Assembly: GCA_001586965.3 (NCBI GenBank)
Contig: LUCW03000735.1
Location: 1 to 27,500 of the forward strand
DNA length: 27,500 bases
Direction of reading: 5' to 3'
Origin: Sphaeroforma sirkka
Taxonomy: Eukaryota; Opisthokonta; Ichthyosporea; Ichthyophonida
Below the pieces are notes generated by a model, which saw only the letters and a program-made list of their open reading frames with translations, was not told where the DNA came from and did no database searches. A program made the position numbers and the translations under genes. This document shows, piece after piece, positions 8,286 through 18,285 of the stretch (its first letter is position 1; every line of letters begins with the position of its first letter).

Positions 8286-10349
8286 CTTCCCACGAATCAA
8301 ATCCATCGGCCCCAACAAATGCCAGAAATGCCGCCGCCTCCGGACCAACGCCTCCCTCCCATGGATATAACCGATATCGCAATCGACTGTATCACGTACG
8401 AAACAAATCCCGCGCGCGCCTATTCCAAGCCAAAATCCGGGCGCATCAGAACCTACTACTGTCGTATCTCACTTTACATGGACCAGCGAAAGGACTGCTA
8501 CGGATCCTCGACCGCATCTAGCGCTATGCCACTAACCCACAAATCTTTGGAGGGTTCTATTGTGACTTAAACAGACCCTGGGTTCAGCGGCTGTCTAACC
8601 ACTCGTTCCGCCCACATTTGACCGCCCAAAGCAATGCTCAAATGTTCAAAGATATTGCGTACCAACGACGGTCTCCGCGCCAACCCTGTATACCGGGTAC
8701 CGTACAGGTGCTACCTTTGCTGGCTACTTTGAGGCCCTATTCAACTCTACAAACCCATACGTGGTTCCACCGGATACCGAACCCTCTCCTGATGTCACTT
8801 CCACCATACGCCCCGACGATGTAATGGAGGCAATACTACACTATCCCAATAAGGTACCTGGCCCCGACGGAATCCACATCCTTCTCCTGAAGGCCGCAGT
8901 GGAGCGCTCTACCGAACGCCAGACATAAGGACGCCCCGACGCCAATTGCCCACTGATTAGACTCCTTGCCGAAGCATTCACTGAGCTACTGAAGGCGGGT
9001 ACCATCCCTGCAGCCCTGAAAGCTTCCTGACAGCGCACCCAAAGAAAGCCGATGCAGATATTACCTCCCCCGCCAACTTCCGCCCCATCACGCTAAGGCA
9101 AATAGTCAGACGCATCTTTGAAAAGTGTTTTCTTAATCTGATTACAAGCCACCCCGGCTCTGCTACCCATACTACCCAAGCTGGCTTCAAATCACGGTAC
9201 TCCTGTCATACCCAAGCACTTGCCACCATGGAATCTGAGACACAGTCAGAAGAGGAGTGGAACGACGTCTGTCTGGACATAACCAAGGCATACGATAAGG
9301 TCGCTCTCCCACGCCTATGGGTACTTCTGCGCCACGCCGGAATGCCCGAAAACTGGATCAACTGCCTCCGCGCGCTGTTTGGGAGGGTCCCTACCCGAGT
9401 GACATACCGCGGCACGCTCTCGTCTCCATTCCATAGAACGAATGGCATCCTGCAAGGCTCAATCGTAGGCCCCCAGCTCCTTATCAACTACATGGATTCC
9501 TTAGCTGTCACGCTAGCACAATTTCGGCCCAAGCTCCTCCGCTCTTTTTTATCTGTTGATGACACACGGATCCAAGCCCCCCGATAGGTTTCGCTCCAGC
9601 CCTTCTTAGATGACATTGATGCGTGGGGACGCAAATCTGGCCTCGAACAGTGTGTCATTAAAATCAGAGTACGATCTACCGACTTGCGACACGCAGCGCC
9701 AACCCTCCGTATAAAATGGTGAGCTTATCACGTTGACGCTTGTAGACGCACCTTGGAACACACGTTACCTCCCCCTGAAGATGGCGCCCACACATCCCGA
9801 ACCAAAACACTCCAAATATCTGGGATACCAACTGTCTCACGGAGTACCAGGAATCAACCTCGCCAGACATATGGAATTCCTGGTTGCAACATTGTCACTG
9901 GGTATCGCCTCTTTCCGCGCTTATGGCTTCCATGGCTTCAGCTGGCGACGCCCCCACATCCGACTGGTGATGTTCAGAATATTCATCCTATCCACCGCTA
10001 CATATAGGCTGAACAGTATTGCCTGGGCTCAGCCTATATGGAAGGCTGCGTTGGACCCCCTGTCCGAGCGTTTTAACTCAGCACTCATCCAAGCAGCAGC
10101 CATCATCACGGGCACTAAATACCCTCGGTTTCCCAAACATCAAACAAACTTACTTCACTTTTGCGGCCTGCTCCCCGCGCGACCATTCGCGGACTACCTC
10201 GAAGGTTGCCTGGGAATAAAACTCGACTCAATGGCCAGCACAAATCCACTTACCCCTCTGACGCAACCCGCCTGGGCCCACGGCAAACCATCACTGCGCT
10301 TCCCGTACATTAGCTAAGCGCACCTGAAAACTGTACACAAAACCACGGG
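8286..10349 (+). pseudogene. LINE fragment: linker and reverse transcriptase, broken
   Basis: Continuation of the LINE cut at 2206. After a linker with frame changes (RARLFQAKIRAHQNLL near 8416-8465), the RT begins. Blocks: AGYFEALFNS near 8717, NKVPGPDGIH with GPDGIH at 8860-8877, NFRPITL near 9078, TTQAGFKSRYSCHTQA near 9172-9220, CLDITKAYDKV with a catalytic Asp at 9270-9302, NGILQGSIVGP from 9441, and SVDDTRI at 9552-9572 in the place of the usual FADD. Then comes a thumb-like region (HSKYLGYQLS, about 9808-9838) in a third frame to TAA at 10315. Several frameshifts and stops make it a pseudogene. The solo LTR interrupts it at 10350. Confidence 0.85.
10346..10349. repeat. Target-site duplication CGGG, left copy
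   Basis: CGGG lies just before the solo LTR (TGTAAACTTC) and again at 10945-10948 just after its end (TTTCTACA). Confidence 0.7.
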
Positions 10350-10944
10350 TGTAAACTTCGATGGAAATTACTAGGTTTCAAACTATATTAAACTAAAATA
10401 CAATTTAGTCAGTTAGGATTTAGCAGTGGTAGCTTGTGTAAGAATGATCGGGACTGCCTCTTGTTAAGAGCCTAAATATCCTCGATCACACAGGGCGTAC
10501 CTCTAGCTGTTCTTTATTGAATAATTCTCACTAGAAGTACTAAGTGTTCATGACCACATGCCTAATTTGTAGATAGACATAATAACGTAAGTCACGTTAA
10601 TACATTAGCTGATATAAATAAAGTTCCATCTGAAGAAAAGTTAAACAAAGAAAAAGACTTATTGGATTTTGGAGATTGGCGGGAGGACCAAAATCTATAA
10701 GTAGTAGTTCGGAGATTATAAAATTTAGTTTATAATATCCTACATCTACTAATGTCTCAAATAGGTCCAAGTAGATGAGTCATACCAAATACTCAGGCTA
10801 TTGGAGCCATCAAAGTGAATTTAGAACACTTTGGAAATATTGGAAAAAGAGCTTGTACTAAATTATTTAAAATACAAATAAAAACCAATGTATTATCTCA
10901 ATTGATCTTGATATTTTAGACTGACCGGAGGCCGTATTTCTACA
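10350..10944 (-). mobile_element. Solo LTR, same family as copy 1, opposite orientation
   Basis: Reverse complement of the 3' LTR at 7687-8281 over its whole 595 bp, without indels that I can see. No internal element sequence is attached on either side; LINE sequence flanks both ends, with CGGG repeated. This is the product expected from recombination between the two LTRs of a full element that inserted independently into the same LINE. Confidence 0.93.
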
Positions 10945-10948
10945 CGGG
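10945..10948. repeat. Target-site duplication CGGG, right copy
   Basis: Partner of 10346-10349. Confidence 0.7.
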
Positions 10949-12145
10949 CGGGCGTACACCCGACCATGTAGCCCTCCGCCAACGCTGTGACAACATCAGG
11001 AAGAACTCAACAAAACCCTGGTCCAACAAGGAGATCGCGGCAATGGCCTGGCGCCAATACTACTACCAACTGGTTATGGGTAAACCGCCAACCTCAAACC
11101 GAGACACAGCCAGACACGACAGCTTCAATCGCTGCTTCGAGTCTACACAAATCCGGTTCTGTGCTATGATTGTAACGAATACGTACATGTTCACATTGCT
11201 CGACTACCGCACCGACGGCTGTCTCTGCCCTGTCTGCCCCGGTAGCCACAGGTTCACCACCAGCCACTTTACCTGCATCCAACAACTGATTCGACACATC
11301 CTGGTAGGTCCAAAACTGCCGCCCATTCGCCCTGACCTCCTTCAGCAATTACTGGAGTGCCACGACTTCCACGGTATCTGGACCCTCCACGAACACCTTG
11401 GATCTTTTCTCCAGCATGTCGAAGAACCACCGTACCCTCACCCGTCCCTGACACATCAACAGATGTTCCCCATACCCCGGCTAATCACGCTGTTGAAGTA
11501 CTACTTCCAAATTTCGGTTCAAACCAAATCATCGCGCTTGTTGGTTCCGCCTATGATACTTCCGATCCAGGCCAGCCAACACATACCAAATTCATCCGTG
11601 GTCTGGTGCGGCATTGGCCTACCCTCATCCTCGGAGAACCACCGTACCCTCACCCGTCCCTGACACATCAACAGATGTTCCCCATACCCCGGCTAATTAC
11701 GCTGTTGAAGTACTACTTCCAAATTTCGGTTCAAACCAAATCATCGCGCTTGTTGGTTCCGCCTATGATACTTCCGATCCAGGCCAGCCAACACATACCA
11801 AATTCATCCGTGGTCTGGTGCGGCATTGGCCTACCCCCATCTTCGCTCCTCGACCGGATTATGACGGATAACCTGGTCCTTCTCGGTATTTCATACTCTG
11901 CACTAACCCATTCCGCGGCACTACACGACGCAGACCCGATCCGTACCACAGAGGTGGGTACTCTACTAAGTAGGTCAGCAAGCGAATATATGGAACATTC
12001 GATAGTAACAGTGTTTTGTCAACACCGGCCCGAATTGACTCAGCGCATATCTTCCATTGTCGACTCACTTGGCCCAAGCTTCAAACGGGAATTTACTGAC
12101 CACTTCTTCCCATCAATCTTTCCTGAACCACTACAGCGACTATGA
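10949..12145 (+). pseudogene. LINE fragment: C-terminal region with zinc-knuckle-like motif
   Basis: The LINE frame resumes after the solo LTR (RTPDHVALRQRCDNIRKN from about 10951) and stays open to about 11660. Residues CPVC...HFTC at 11226-11276 form C-x2-C-x9-H-x2-C, close to the C-terminal zinc knuckle (C-x2-C...H...C) found in many LINEs. A 212-bp tandem duplication then disturbs the frame. An overlapping open frame continues to TGA at 12143-12145 with protein-like composition but no motif I recognise. No poly-A tail or 3' terminal repeat is visible before the second gypsy copy starts, so the true 3' end of the LINE is not defined. Confidence 0.65.
11423..11844 (+). repeat. 212-bp tandem duplication in the LINE 3' part
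   Basis: The block starting AGAACCACCGTACCCTCACC at 11423 is repeated at 11635 with an offset of 212 bp. Only a few differences are visible (for example AATCACGCTG against AATTACGCTG, and ACCCTCATCCTCG against ACCCCCATCTTCG). Since 212 is not a multiple of 3, the second copy is read in a different frame, so two frames contain the same two peptides in turn. High identity suggests a recent duplication. Confidence 0.93.
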
Positions 12146-12209
12146 GAGCCATACCATTTATTCATACATTGTAACATACATACTTGTCATTTTTGAAATA
12201 AATAATATT

Positions 12210-12725
12210 ATCCCTAAGGCAGTCATATGTAACACTTCACCTGACTATGATCTCATAGTAGGCATGAGTGATTTGTTGTCATTAAGCATCACAATTACAG
12301 GCTTACCTACTAACATTAGCCCGCAGAAGGATCAGTCGGACGAGAACTTGTTGAAACCGGTGTATAAACCTTCGAAGACTGTGAAAGAGATGATCCCTCA
12401 CTTCACAGAGAAACTTAAGGACTTGATTTTCGAGAACGACAAGATTCAGATCACTAACTGGGTTAAGTTCAAATTCAATAACGAATACGTTAGTCTAGAC
12501 TTGACAAGAGTCGATTTCTCGAAGCTGAAGTGTCCTACACGTAACTATGTTGCAAGGCGTCATGAACAGGTCTTACTAGAACAGGTTAAAGAATGGCTAG
12601 ATGACGGAGTGATCGCAGTCAATTACGAGCCGACTCCCGTCAACGTAGCGCTTCTAGCCGTCGACCAATTTAACTCTGACGGGAAATTGAAGAAAGTTCG
12701 AGTGTTTGGATATGAGCCCAGATAA
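12210..12725 (+). pseudogene. Protease C-terminus and linker to RT, copy 2
   Basis: Starts with DYDLIVGMSDLLSL, the second protease motif, and continues through KEMIPHFTEKL and SKLKCPTRN to VNVALLAVDQFN. TAA at 12723-12725 interrupts the beginning of RT, where copy 1 has VVLDLSP. The boundary with the upstream LINE is unclear; an open frame runs through it from about 12057. Confidence 0.7.
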
Positions 12726-13430
12726 CGCCTTGATACCGATACACAATTTTCACTTACCAAGGATAAACGAATACTAAGGCGCATGGAGAGAGCTAAGATA
12801 TTTTCCACTATTGACCTGAAGCAGGGCTACCGCCAGATGAAGATCTACAAACCACACCGGAAGTATTTCACCTTTACCTGGGAGGGTCAGCAATATTCAT
12901 TCAAAGGTGCCCCCTTTGGGTTGCAAATGTTACCTGCGTTATTTCAGCAAATAATACAAAACTTGTTTAGGGACATGGACAATGTACAAGTATACATTGA
13001 TGACATTGTAGTATTCTCCAAAACCAAAGAGGAACACCAAAGGGTTGTGCGAGAGGTTCTGGACAGACTCAACAAGCACAACTTTAAGATCAACAGCAAG
13101 AAATGTCACTTCAGTGTTAACGAGATTCAGCTGTTAGGTTATCGAGTATCCAGGGATGAAATCAAGATTGATCCCGGGAAGGTCGACCACTTGCTAGACT
13201 GGAGAACTCCTACCACAGGTAAGGATGTTAACAGCATGTGCGGATTCGTCAAATTTTTGTCTGACGGAGTGCCACACCTGGCAAGTTATTTAAAGCCCTT
13301 TGGACATTTGAGATGTCATAAAGGTAAACTAGGCGCACTGTGGACCAAATACTGTGATGACGCATTTAAGCAGCTCAAAACAGTGGTTCAGCAGGCACCA
13401 GTAGTCCAGCCACCAAAGGATGGTTTTCAT
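12726..13430 (+). pseudogene. Reverse transcriptase domain of copy 2
   Basis: Open from 12726 through 13430 with family motifs: FSTIDLKQGYRQ with the catalytic Asp at 12813-12815, KGAPFGLQMLPALF near 12904, YIDDIVVFSK with both Asp at 12999-13004, LLGYRVS near 13132, and a connection region with GFVKFLSDGVPHL. Both RT catalytic sites are intact, unlike copy 1. A one-base deletion near 13432 shifts the reading into RNase H. Confidence 0.88.
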
Positions 13431-13837
13431 TTATGGTGGCAACAGACGCGTCCGACATGGCATTTGGAGGCGTCCTGTATGAAATGATTGATGGGAAACC
13501 AAGTTATGTACAGTTCTTTAGCAGGGCTATGAATTCGTCACAGATCAATTACCCAACCGTGCAACAAGAGCTTTTAGCTATAGTAACTGCACCCACTCAT
13601 TTTAAGGACTACCTATATAGCACGCACTTTAACGTGCTATGTGATCAGAAGTCATTACAACACCTAAAGGACATGAAACCTAACTCACAGTTAGTCAGTC
13701 GGTGGCATGACACGATCGCAAATTTCTCTTTCGGCATAACACACATACCGGGTATTCACAATCACTTACCCGACATGTTGTCTCGCTTTGTACCAGACTT
13801 TAACAAGATGGTTAGGGAAATACTAGATACGGATTAG
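13431..13837 (+). pseudogene. RNase H domain of copy 2
   Basis: ATDASDMAFGGVLYE supplies the first Asp, YPTVQQELLAIV the Glu, LCDQKSLQHL the second Asp, and GIHNHLPDMLSRF the last Asp typical of Ty3-type RNase H. The domain is complete apart from the frameshift at its start. The frame ends with TAG at 13835-13837, followed at once by ATG in the same frame, and coding continues into the NPPW domain. This could be a nonsense mutation or a real boundary. Confidence 0.85.
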
Positions 13838-14251
13838 ATGGCCAATCCTAGGTGGTTTAAGATTGCTGACAAAATATATGGACCACATACCATAGATATG
13901 TTTGCTGCTAATCATAATGCACAACTGCCGAGGCATCGGACACTGGAACATCCGGAAGGAGATGGATTCCAGATAGACTTGTCTAACGAGAATGCCTGGG
14001 CAAATCCCCCATGGCTATTAATACCAAAGTTGTTGAATTATGTAAATATTCAAGCTACCATCACGTTGTGTTGTCCCCTAAGACACTCAGATAAATGGCT
14101 ACCACAGTTGATCTCAATGATACAATGTGAGCCGATCTATGTGGATAGAGAGGTAAATACTTTTCTTTACCAGGGTATCCGTGCAGTCCAAAAGACGCCT
14201 TGGCGACATACTATAATATGTCGAATAGGTTCAGTTGGAACAACCAAGTGA
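13838..14251 (+). pseudogene. NPPW-type (Dam/DIRS-like) domain, copy 2
   Basis: About 137 codons from ATG to TGA at 14249-14251. Motifs: WFKIADKIYG, IDMFAANHNAQLPRH (residues 19-33), GDGFQIDL, NAWANPPWLLIPKLLNYV with NPPW at 14003-14014, TLCCPLRHSDKWLP, IYVDREV and KTPWRHTIICRIG. The FA-x-N-x2-QLPR ... NPPW-x-L-I-x-K-x-L layout recalls the post-RNase H segment of DIRS-type elements, and the NPPW tetrapeptide matches motif IV of adenine-N6 methyltransferases. No clear glycine-rich SAM-binding motif is visible, so enzymatic activity is doubtful. Copy 1 has the same domain in the same position. Confidence 0.65.
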
Positions 14252-14700
14252 ACACCATCCGAGACTTTCAAACAGAAGGTTGAGGAATCCAAGATTCCAC
14301 TCTTAAATCCTATCTCTCGAACAGAGACTGGGACAACACAAGCACCTGCAGTATGTGTTACCGAGATACAGCCAAATTCAAAGAAATCAAAGAGGAGCGT
14401 AAAACTAGCGAAAGCCTTCTACAAAAGGATACGATCTGACAGAGAAACCGCATACCATGCAGAAACTCGATTGGTTAAGCAATTGATGAATGACTCTCCT
14501 GAGGTATGTGAGCATGTAACTCAACTAATGGACAGATCAAACATTAGTCGGATACACGATGTAGAAGTTTTAGGCGAGATTGGACAGGACGAGTCTTCGA
14601 GTCCAGGTGAGAACGCGGTGGAATCCTCACCTCCTGATTTCAAGTAACAAGTAGATCACAGAAGGCGATTCTGAAGTGGTTAAGACAAAATCATGCTCTT
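14252..14700 (+). pseudogene. Linker between NPPW domain and integrase, copy 2
   Basis: Diverged coding remnant. Past the TGA, the frame continues with TPSETFKQKVEESK, matching KPSTEFLAKLEESK in copy 1, then a Lys/Arg-rich part and a Ser/Pro-rich end (ESSPPDFK) to TAA at 14645-14647. It corresponds to the 5680-6060 segment of copy 1. No domain recognised. Confidence 0.55.
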
Positions 14701-16080
14701 AAGCACATGGATAAGGTTAGAACTGAGATAGATTGCAAGAGGTACGGAATCGTATACCCGAATCTCAAGCAATATATATATCAGGTGTATCACGAATGTA
14801 ACGACTGCGAAGCTAACCGGATCAAGCGCTACGGATACGCACCTTTAAGCAGCGTATCAGAAGGCGAGCCGTGGCGCCGGGTTATCATTGATTTGGTTGA
14901 GCTACCCACGTCCGAACACACGAAGGATAAATATGTCTTTCACGTGTTTGATGTCGCATCAAGATATAATGTATTATATCCGCTGAAAGATAAATCGACA
15001 CAAACTGTGGCTGAGTGCACATTTAAGTGCTTCGCAGATTTCGGCTGGCCAGCTATTCTATGTTCCGACAACGATAGTGAGTTTACAGGAGATGTCATGA
15101 CGACATTGCACTCGTTGCGGGATCATGCCATAAAGTACCTTACAAGCCTCAAACACAAGGTGGGAACGAGGTACAACACAGAAAGATGAAAGAGTTCATG
15201 AAAGAAGCACTACTTGATGATGCTGACAAGTGGCCTTACTCAATCAGTTGGGTGCAGACACAGATGAACGAAACATCTGATTCAGTCACTGGTACTACAC
15301 CCGCTCACTATTTCCGGGGCCGTCACAGTGAATTACAAATCCCCTTTAACGAGGAGTCTCAAGAGGATCTGTGTTACCATGGTTAGAGAAGATGCGTCGG
15401 ACTAGAGATGTGGTCATCATTGCTTAAGGGAGATGAAGGACATCACTCTCAAGAAGAGACAAAAGCGATGGAATGATACCAAGAAAGTAGTCGAGTTTGA
15501 GGTAGGCGATATAGTCAACATAATGGCTCGCAATTTCGATACAACTGTGCTTACGGCTAGATATAATGGACCATTTTTAATCTCGGTGGCCGATAAGAAG
15601 AGTGGAACGTATGAAGTTAACAACGTTGACGGCTCTAGTGCCTTAAATATCGGGTCACATCGAATCCCTACGACAGAGATTATCCTTCATCGCACACGTG
15701 AAGCTACTACATCTCTTATGTCTTACGAGTTTAAGAAAATTCTAGGAAAGTACAAACATGACGATATGACGTAGTACACTACGGAGTTCGCCGATGGAGC
15801 ACAGTATGATCTTCCACCATCAGCATTTGATGATCCGGACATACAAAAGGCTTTTAATAAGAAGTTTCACAAACGCTTACACAAAAATAAGGCTGATGCA
15901 GAAGCAATCTTACCATCAAATAAGCAACCCGAAGTGGTTAAGATCTATCCACAGACATCATACATTCCCAGCTTTAAACAGCATGGAATGTACGTACCTC
16001 CAAAAGGCATTATGAAACGTCCCATCCACCATCGGGGACCACAAGGACCAAAGCCCAAACGTAATAGAGTAACCGAGTAA
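14701..16080 (+). pseudogene. Integrase and chromo-like tail, copy 2
   Basis: CNDCEANRIKRYG (about 14799) provides the zinc CxxC. The HxxxH part upstream is lost. WRRVIIDLVELP has the first catalytic Asp, SDNDSEF (about 15065) the second (DNG is DND here), and GGNEVQHRKMKEF (about 15160-15198) the Glu, after a frameshift near 15120. C-terminal part: EVGDIVNIMARN, RYNGPFLISVADKKSGTYEVNN (GPF/Y-like), GSHRIPT, then a chromo-like stretch broken by TAG at 15772-15774 and continuing in the same frame (YTTEFADG, FNKKFHKRLHKN) to TAA at 16078-16080. The tail is basic (KPKRNRVTE). Confidence 0.8.
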
Positions 16081-16247
16081 CTTACAACGTCCAAGTATAC
16101 TTTGTCTAAGAGATTATGACATAAGCATTGAGGCCGTTATATGATCGAAACCCGTTTCTTTTCTTTTCGCTTGAACAATTCATGTGAGCTTCAGGAGTCT
16201 ATGTGTTCATACCACATATAAGCCAACATTGGAATTTTTCAAGCTGA

Positions 16248-16265
16248 GGGGGGGGGGGGGGGGGG
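16248..16265 (+). promoter_or_regulatory. Polypurine tract (G18) before the 3' LTR, copy 2
   Basis: Eighteen consecutive G after GCTGA, three bases before the TGTAAAAATAG LTR start. A polypurine tract at this position primes plus-strand DNA synthesis in LTR elements. Copy 1 has only GGGGA here, so the run has probably expanded by slippage. Confidence 0.75.
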
Positions 16266-16268
16266 CTA

Positions 16269-16652
16269 TGTAAAAATAGCGGGTTCCTCCTAGTAGTTGG
16301 ATGAGCGGTGCTGGCGCGCAGAATGAACATGTGCGCTCAGATTGGGTTACTTCTGAAGTTGAGAAGATCGTGGCTCAACATTTGGGCACGAGATATGCGA
16401 GGAGCTGGATAGCTGCTACCAATAAGAGCTACCGTTTTGCAGTGCAACCAGATCTTCTTACTGAGAAATGGGATGAATGGAAGCGAGAACAAAAGGCGCG
16501 CGTAGACAGCGTCAGCCGGACACCGTTGGACCTAATATAGAGCATATATAATATAAAATAGAAGAACGAAAACTATTGCGCTCAGCCATATCGTACATCA
16601 GTGCAGGCAACAACGAAGGCGTGTTCGGGAGCTATATTAATTTATATTTACA
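16269..16652 (+). mobile_element. Candidate 3' LTR of copy 2
   Basis: The first ~15 bases match the copy 1 LTR start with a few changes. If the LTR ends like its relative (TTTACA), the first such end is at 16647-16652, giving perfect TGTAAA/TTTACA termini and a 384-bp LTR. The interior does not resemble the 595-bp LTR. It could instead be a truncated LTR followed by unrelated sequence. No second copy is present to test it, because the 5' end of the element is missing. Confidence 0.35.
16301..16540 (+). CDS. Small open frame of unknown function (79 aa)
   Basis: ATG to TAG with a charged, protein-like composition (VRSDWVTSEVEKIVAQHLG, then KWDEWKREQKARV). I do not recognise it. It starts about 30 bases inside the putative LTR of copy 2, so it may be part of that LTR by chance, or a fragment of an older gene. 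It lacks neighbours in the same frame. Confidence 0.25.
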   Translation: MSGAGAQNEHVRSDWVTSEVEKIVAQHLGTRYARSWIAATNKSYRFAVQPDLLTEKWDEWKREQKARVDSVSRTPLDLI

Positions 16653-16916
16653 AACTCTTCTGTGAGTGTGGGGAATGCTGCAGTTACAACTACCCGTCCC
16701 TGGGGAGATGCAACAGCAACAGAGCTAAAAGCACTTGGTACCGAAGTACAACAGGGAACCACATGGCAGAGAGAAGGATGAACATCTAGTGCTGAGGGAA
16801 TGAACCGAATGGTAGAGGAGCTGGCACCTCCTGGCGAGTTGTTCATTGAAGGAAGTATGTTCTCATTGACAGGCCAGCTGGAGGCCCAAGAGCAAGTATA
16901 TAAGTTGACAACGTAG
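16641..16916 (+). pseudogene. Coding-looking fragment of unknown origin
   Basis: One + strand frame is open for about 90 codons apart from a TGA at 16779-16781, and reads as ordinary protein on both sides: TRPWGDATATELKALGTEVQ before, then EGMNRMVEELAPPGELFIEG and LTGQLEAQEQVYKL to TAG at 16914. The acidic helical composition suggests a real protein fragment, either a pseudogene or an exon. No family recognised. The 111-codon minus-strand open frame over the same stretch is less protein-like. Confidence 0.35.
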
Positions 16917-17381
16917 ACACCCAAGACAGAAGCTAGAGACTCGGGGTTGTTGGCCAATAGAATGTTTGTCAACTATGTGTGAAGTCAGCTAGAAATACCT
17001 TCTATCTTACCAAATATGATTTTTATTCTACATACAATTGTTCATAAATGGTAATGGACGCCCTGCACCTCACCATATGACATATATGCGGGAATATATG
17101 GGGCTGGGGACGAGTGAAATCAGTTGGCAGTTGACAGTTGCATTGCCCTCTGGATTTTGTTGCGAGCAAATATTGCAGTATCGGTGTCTGTCAGAGAAAA
17201 TTGTATTTTGAACGGATTGCCTTTGATCGCAATATCTGCAAACAGGGCCGCCATGTCAGCTGACACTCCGGATTCATCCGTTTCATATTACAACACATTT
17301 CGGACTGACCTCTTCCCCTGTTCGCCTATCATGAAGTGGTCATGTTTTCAATGGAGCAAATATCCTACACGGTCAGCCTCT
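16917..17381. other. No recognisable gene
   Basis: A 112-codon + strand open frame (17124-17459) begins at TTG, has no known motif and ends inside the inverted repeat, so I do not call it a gene. Nothing else is visible. Confidence 0.5.
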
Positions 17382-17700
17382 CTACGTATCTCGAGAGTGG
17401 GTCAATGCTTAGCTTCTATAGCATACATGCGTGGGCTCATTCACAAAGCATTAAATTAAAATCACTCAAACTACCGACGTACAAATATATATTTTGTCCT
17501 ATAAAAAAATGATGGTGAAACAAATCGTCATTCGATTTTATGCCATACCCGATCGTATATCTCCATATACTGACTGCTGTAATATCATACATCAATGCAT
17601 GTCAAATATGAATATAATGATTTTAATTTAGTGCTTTGTGAATGAGCTTACGCATGTATGCTATAGAAGCTAAGTATTGACCCACTCTCGAGTTACGTAG
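17382..17700. repeat. Inverted repeat, 81-bp arms with 157-bp loop
   Basis: The left arm 17382-17462 is the reverse complement of the right arm 17620-17700 with five mismatches in 81 positions (about 94 percent) and no gaps. Both arms contain CTCGAGAGTGGGTCAAT and AGCTTCTATAGCATACATGC (or their complements). The inner part is AT-rich and non-coding. No clear target-site duplication or matching terminal motif is seen, so a foldback element/MITE or a local inverted duplication are both possible. Confidence 0.9.
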
Positions 17701-18154
17701 GCTTAATACTCAGATGCTTGAAGAGACACGAACGAAGCTATCAGCGCTATACATAACAGATTTATCGTCAGTAAAAAATCTAAGCACCACACTAAGCGAT
17801 ATTCAAAGTGACAAAAACAAAACTAGATTCCACCATGTATCCACTGTACAAGATTTCAGGAGAGCGCAAAAAAAAAAGAACCCTCAATCGGCTTCGTATA
17901 GCACGAATACAAATAATAGTGTACATTTCATATGAAATTTTGAGGAGGCAACCCCGAACAGAGACTGACCTGTCCAATATAAGCCTGCCCTATCTAATAT
18001 ACACGATACAAGACACGACCTCGCGTAGAGCGTGTATGATGGCGACAGTTTCCCATTTTATTTCACTAAAAAGCTGACAAATTATAAGGGAAACAACATT
18101 GACAATCTGATTTGAGAAATTTCCATATACCTTTTTGTAAAGCTTATGATGCCT

Positions 18155-18157
<3 letters not shown>
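17701..18157. other. No recognisable gene
   Basis: Short open frames on both strands have no family motifs. Contains an A9 run near 17869-17877. Confidence 0.5.
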
Positions 18158-18193
<36 letters not shown>

Positions 18194-18254
18194 CAAACAA
18201 ACAAACAAATACACAGACATAGGCATAGACACACACACATATATATATGTATAT

Positions 18255-18285
<31 letters not shown>

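Larger units (their letters stand above)
12210..16268 (+). mobile_element. Ty3/gypsy-like LTR retrotransposon, copy 2 (5'-truncated, diverged)
   Basis: Same domain order as copy 1, with clearly related but much less similar protein sequence (roughly two thirds of residues in the best blocks, by eye). It begins inside the protease (YDLIVGMSDLLSL), so gag, the protease active site and the 5' LTR are missing. It ends with an 18-G tract at 16248-16265 and CTATGTAAAAATAGCG, matching CTATGTAGAAATACGG at the copy 1 LTR start. Stops and frameshifts break every domain, but the RT, RNase H and NPPW residues lost in copy 1 are retained here, which makes it the better reference for the family. Confidence 0.88.

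Noticed and set aside
7687..10944. A DNA transposon with 595-bp terminal inverted repeats around a reverse-transcriptase gene
   Set aside because: The left repeat is joined to a complete gypsy interior, each repeat has its own target duplication, and the enclosed sequence is a LINE that continues outside on both sides. Two LTRs in opposite orientation explain everything.
17124..17459. 112-codon + strand open frame
   Set aside because: TTG start, no motif, and its last 25 codons come from one arm of the inverted repeat.
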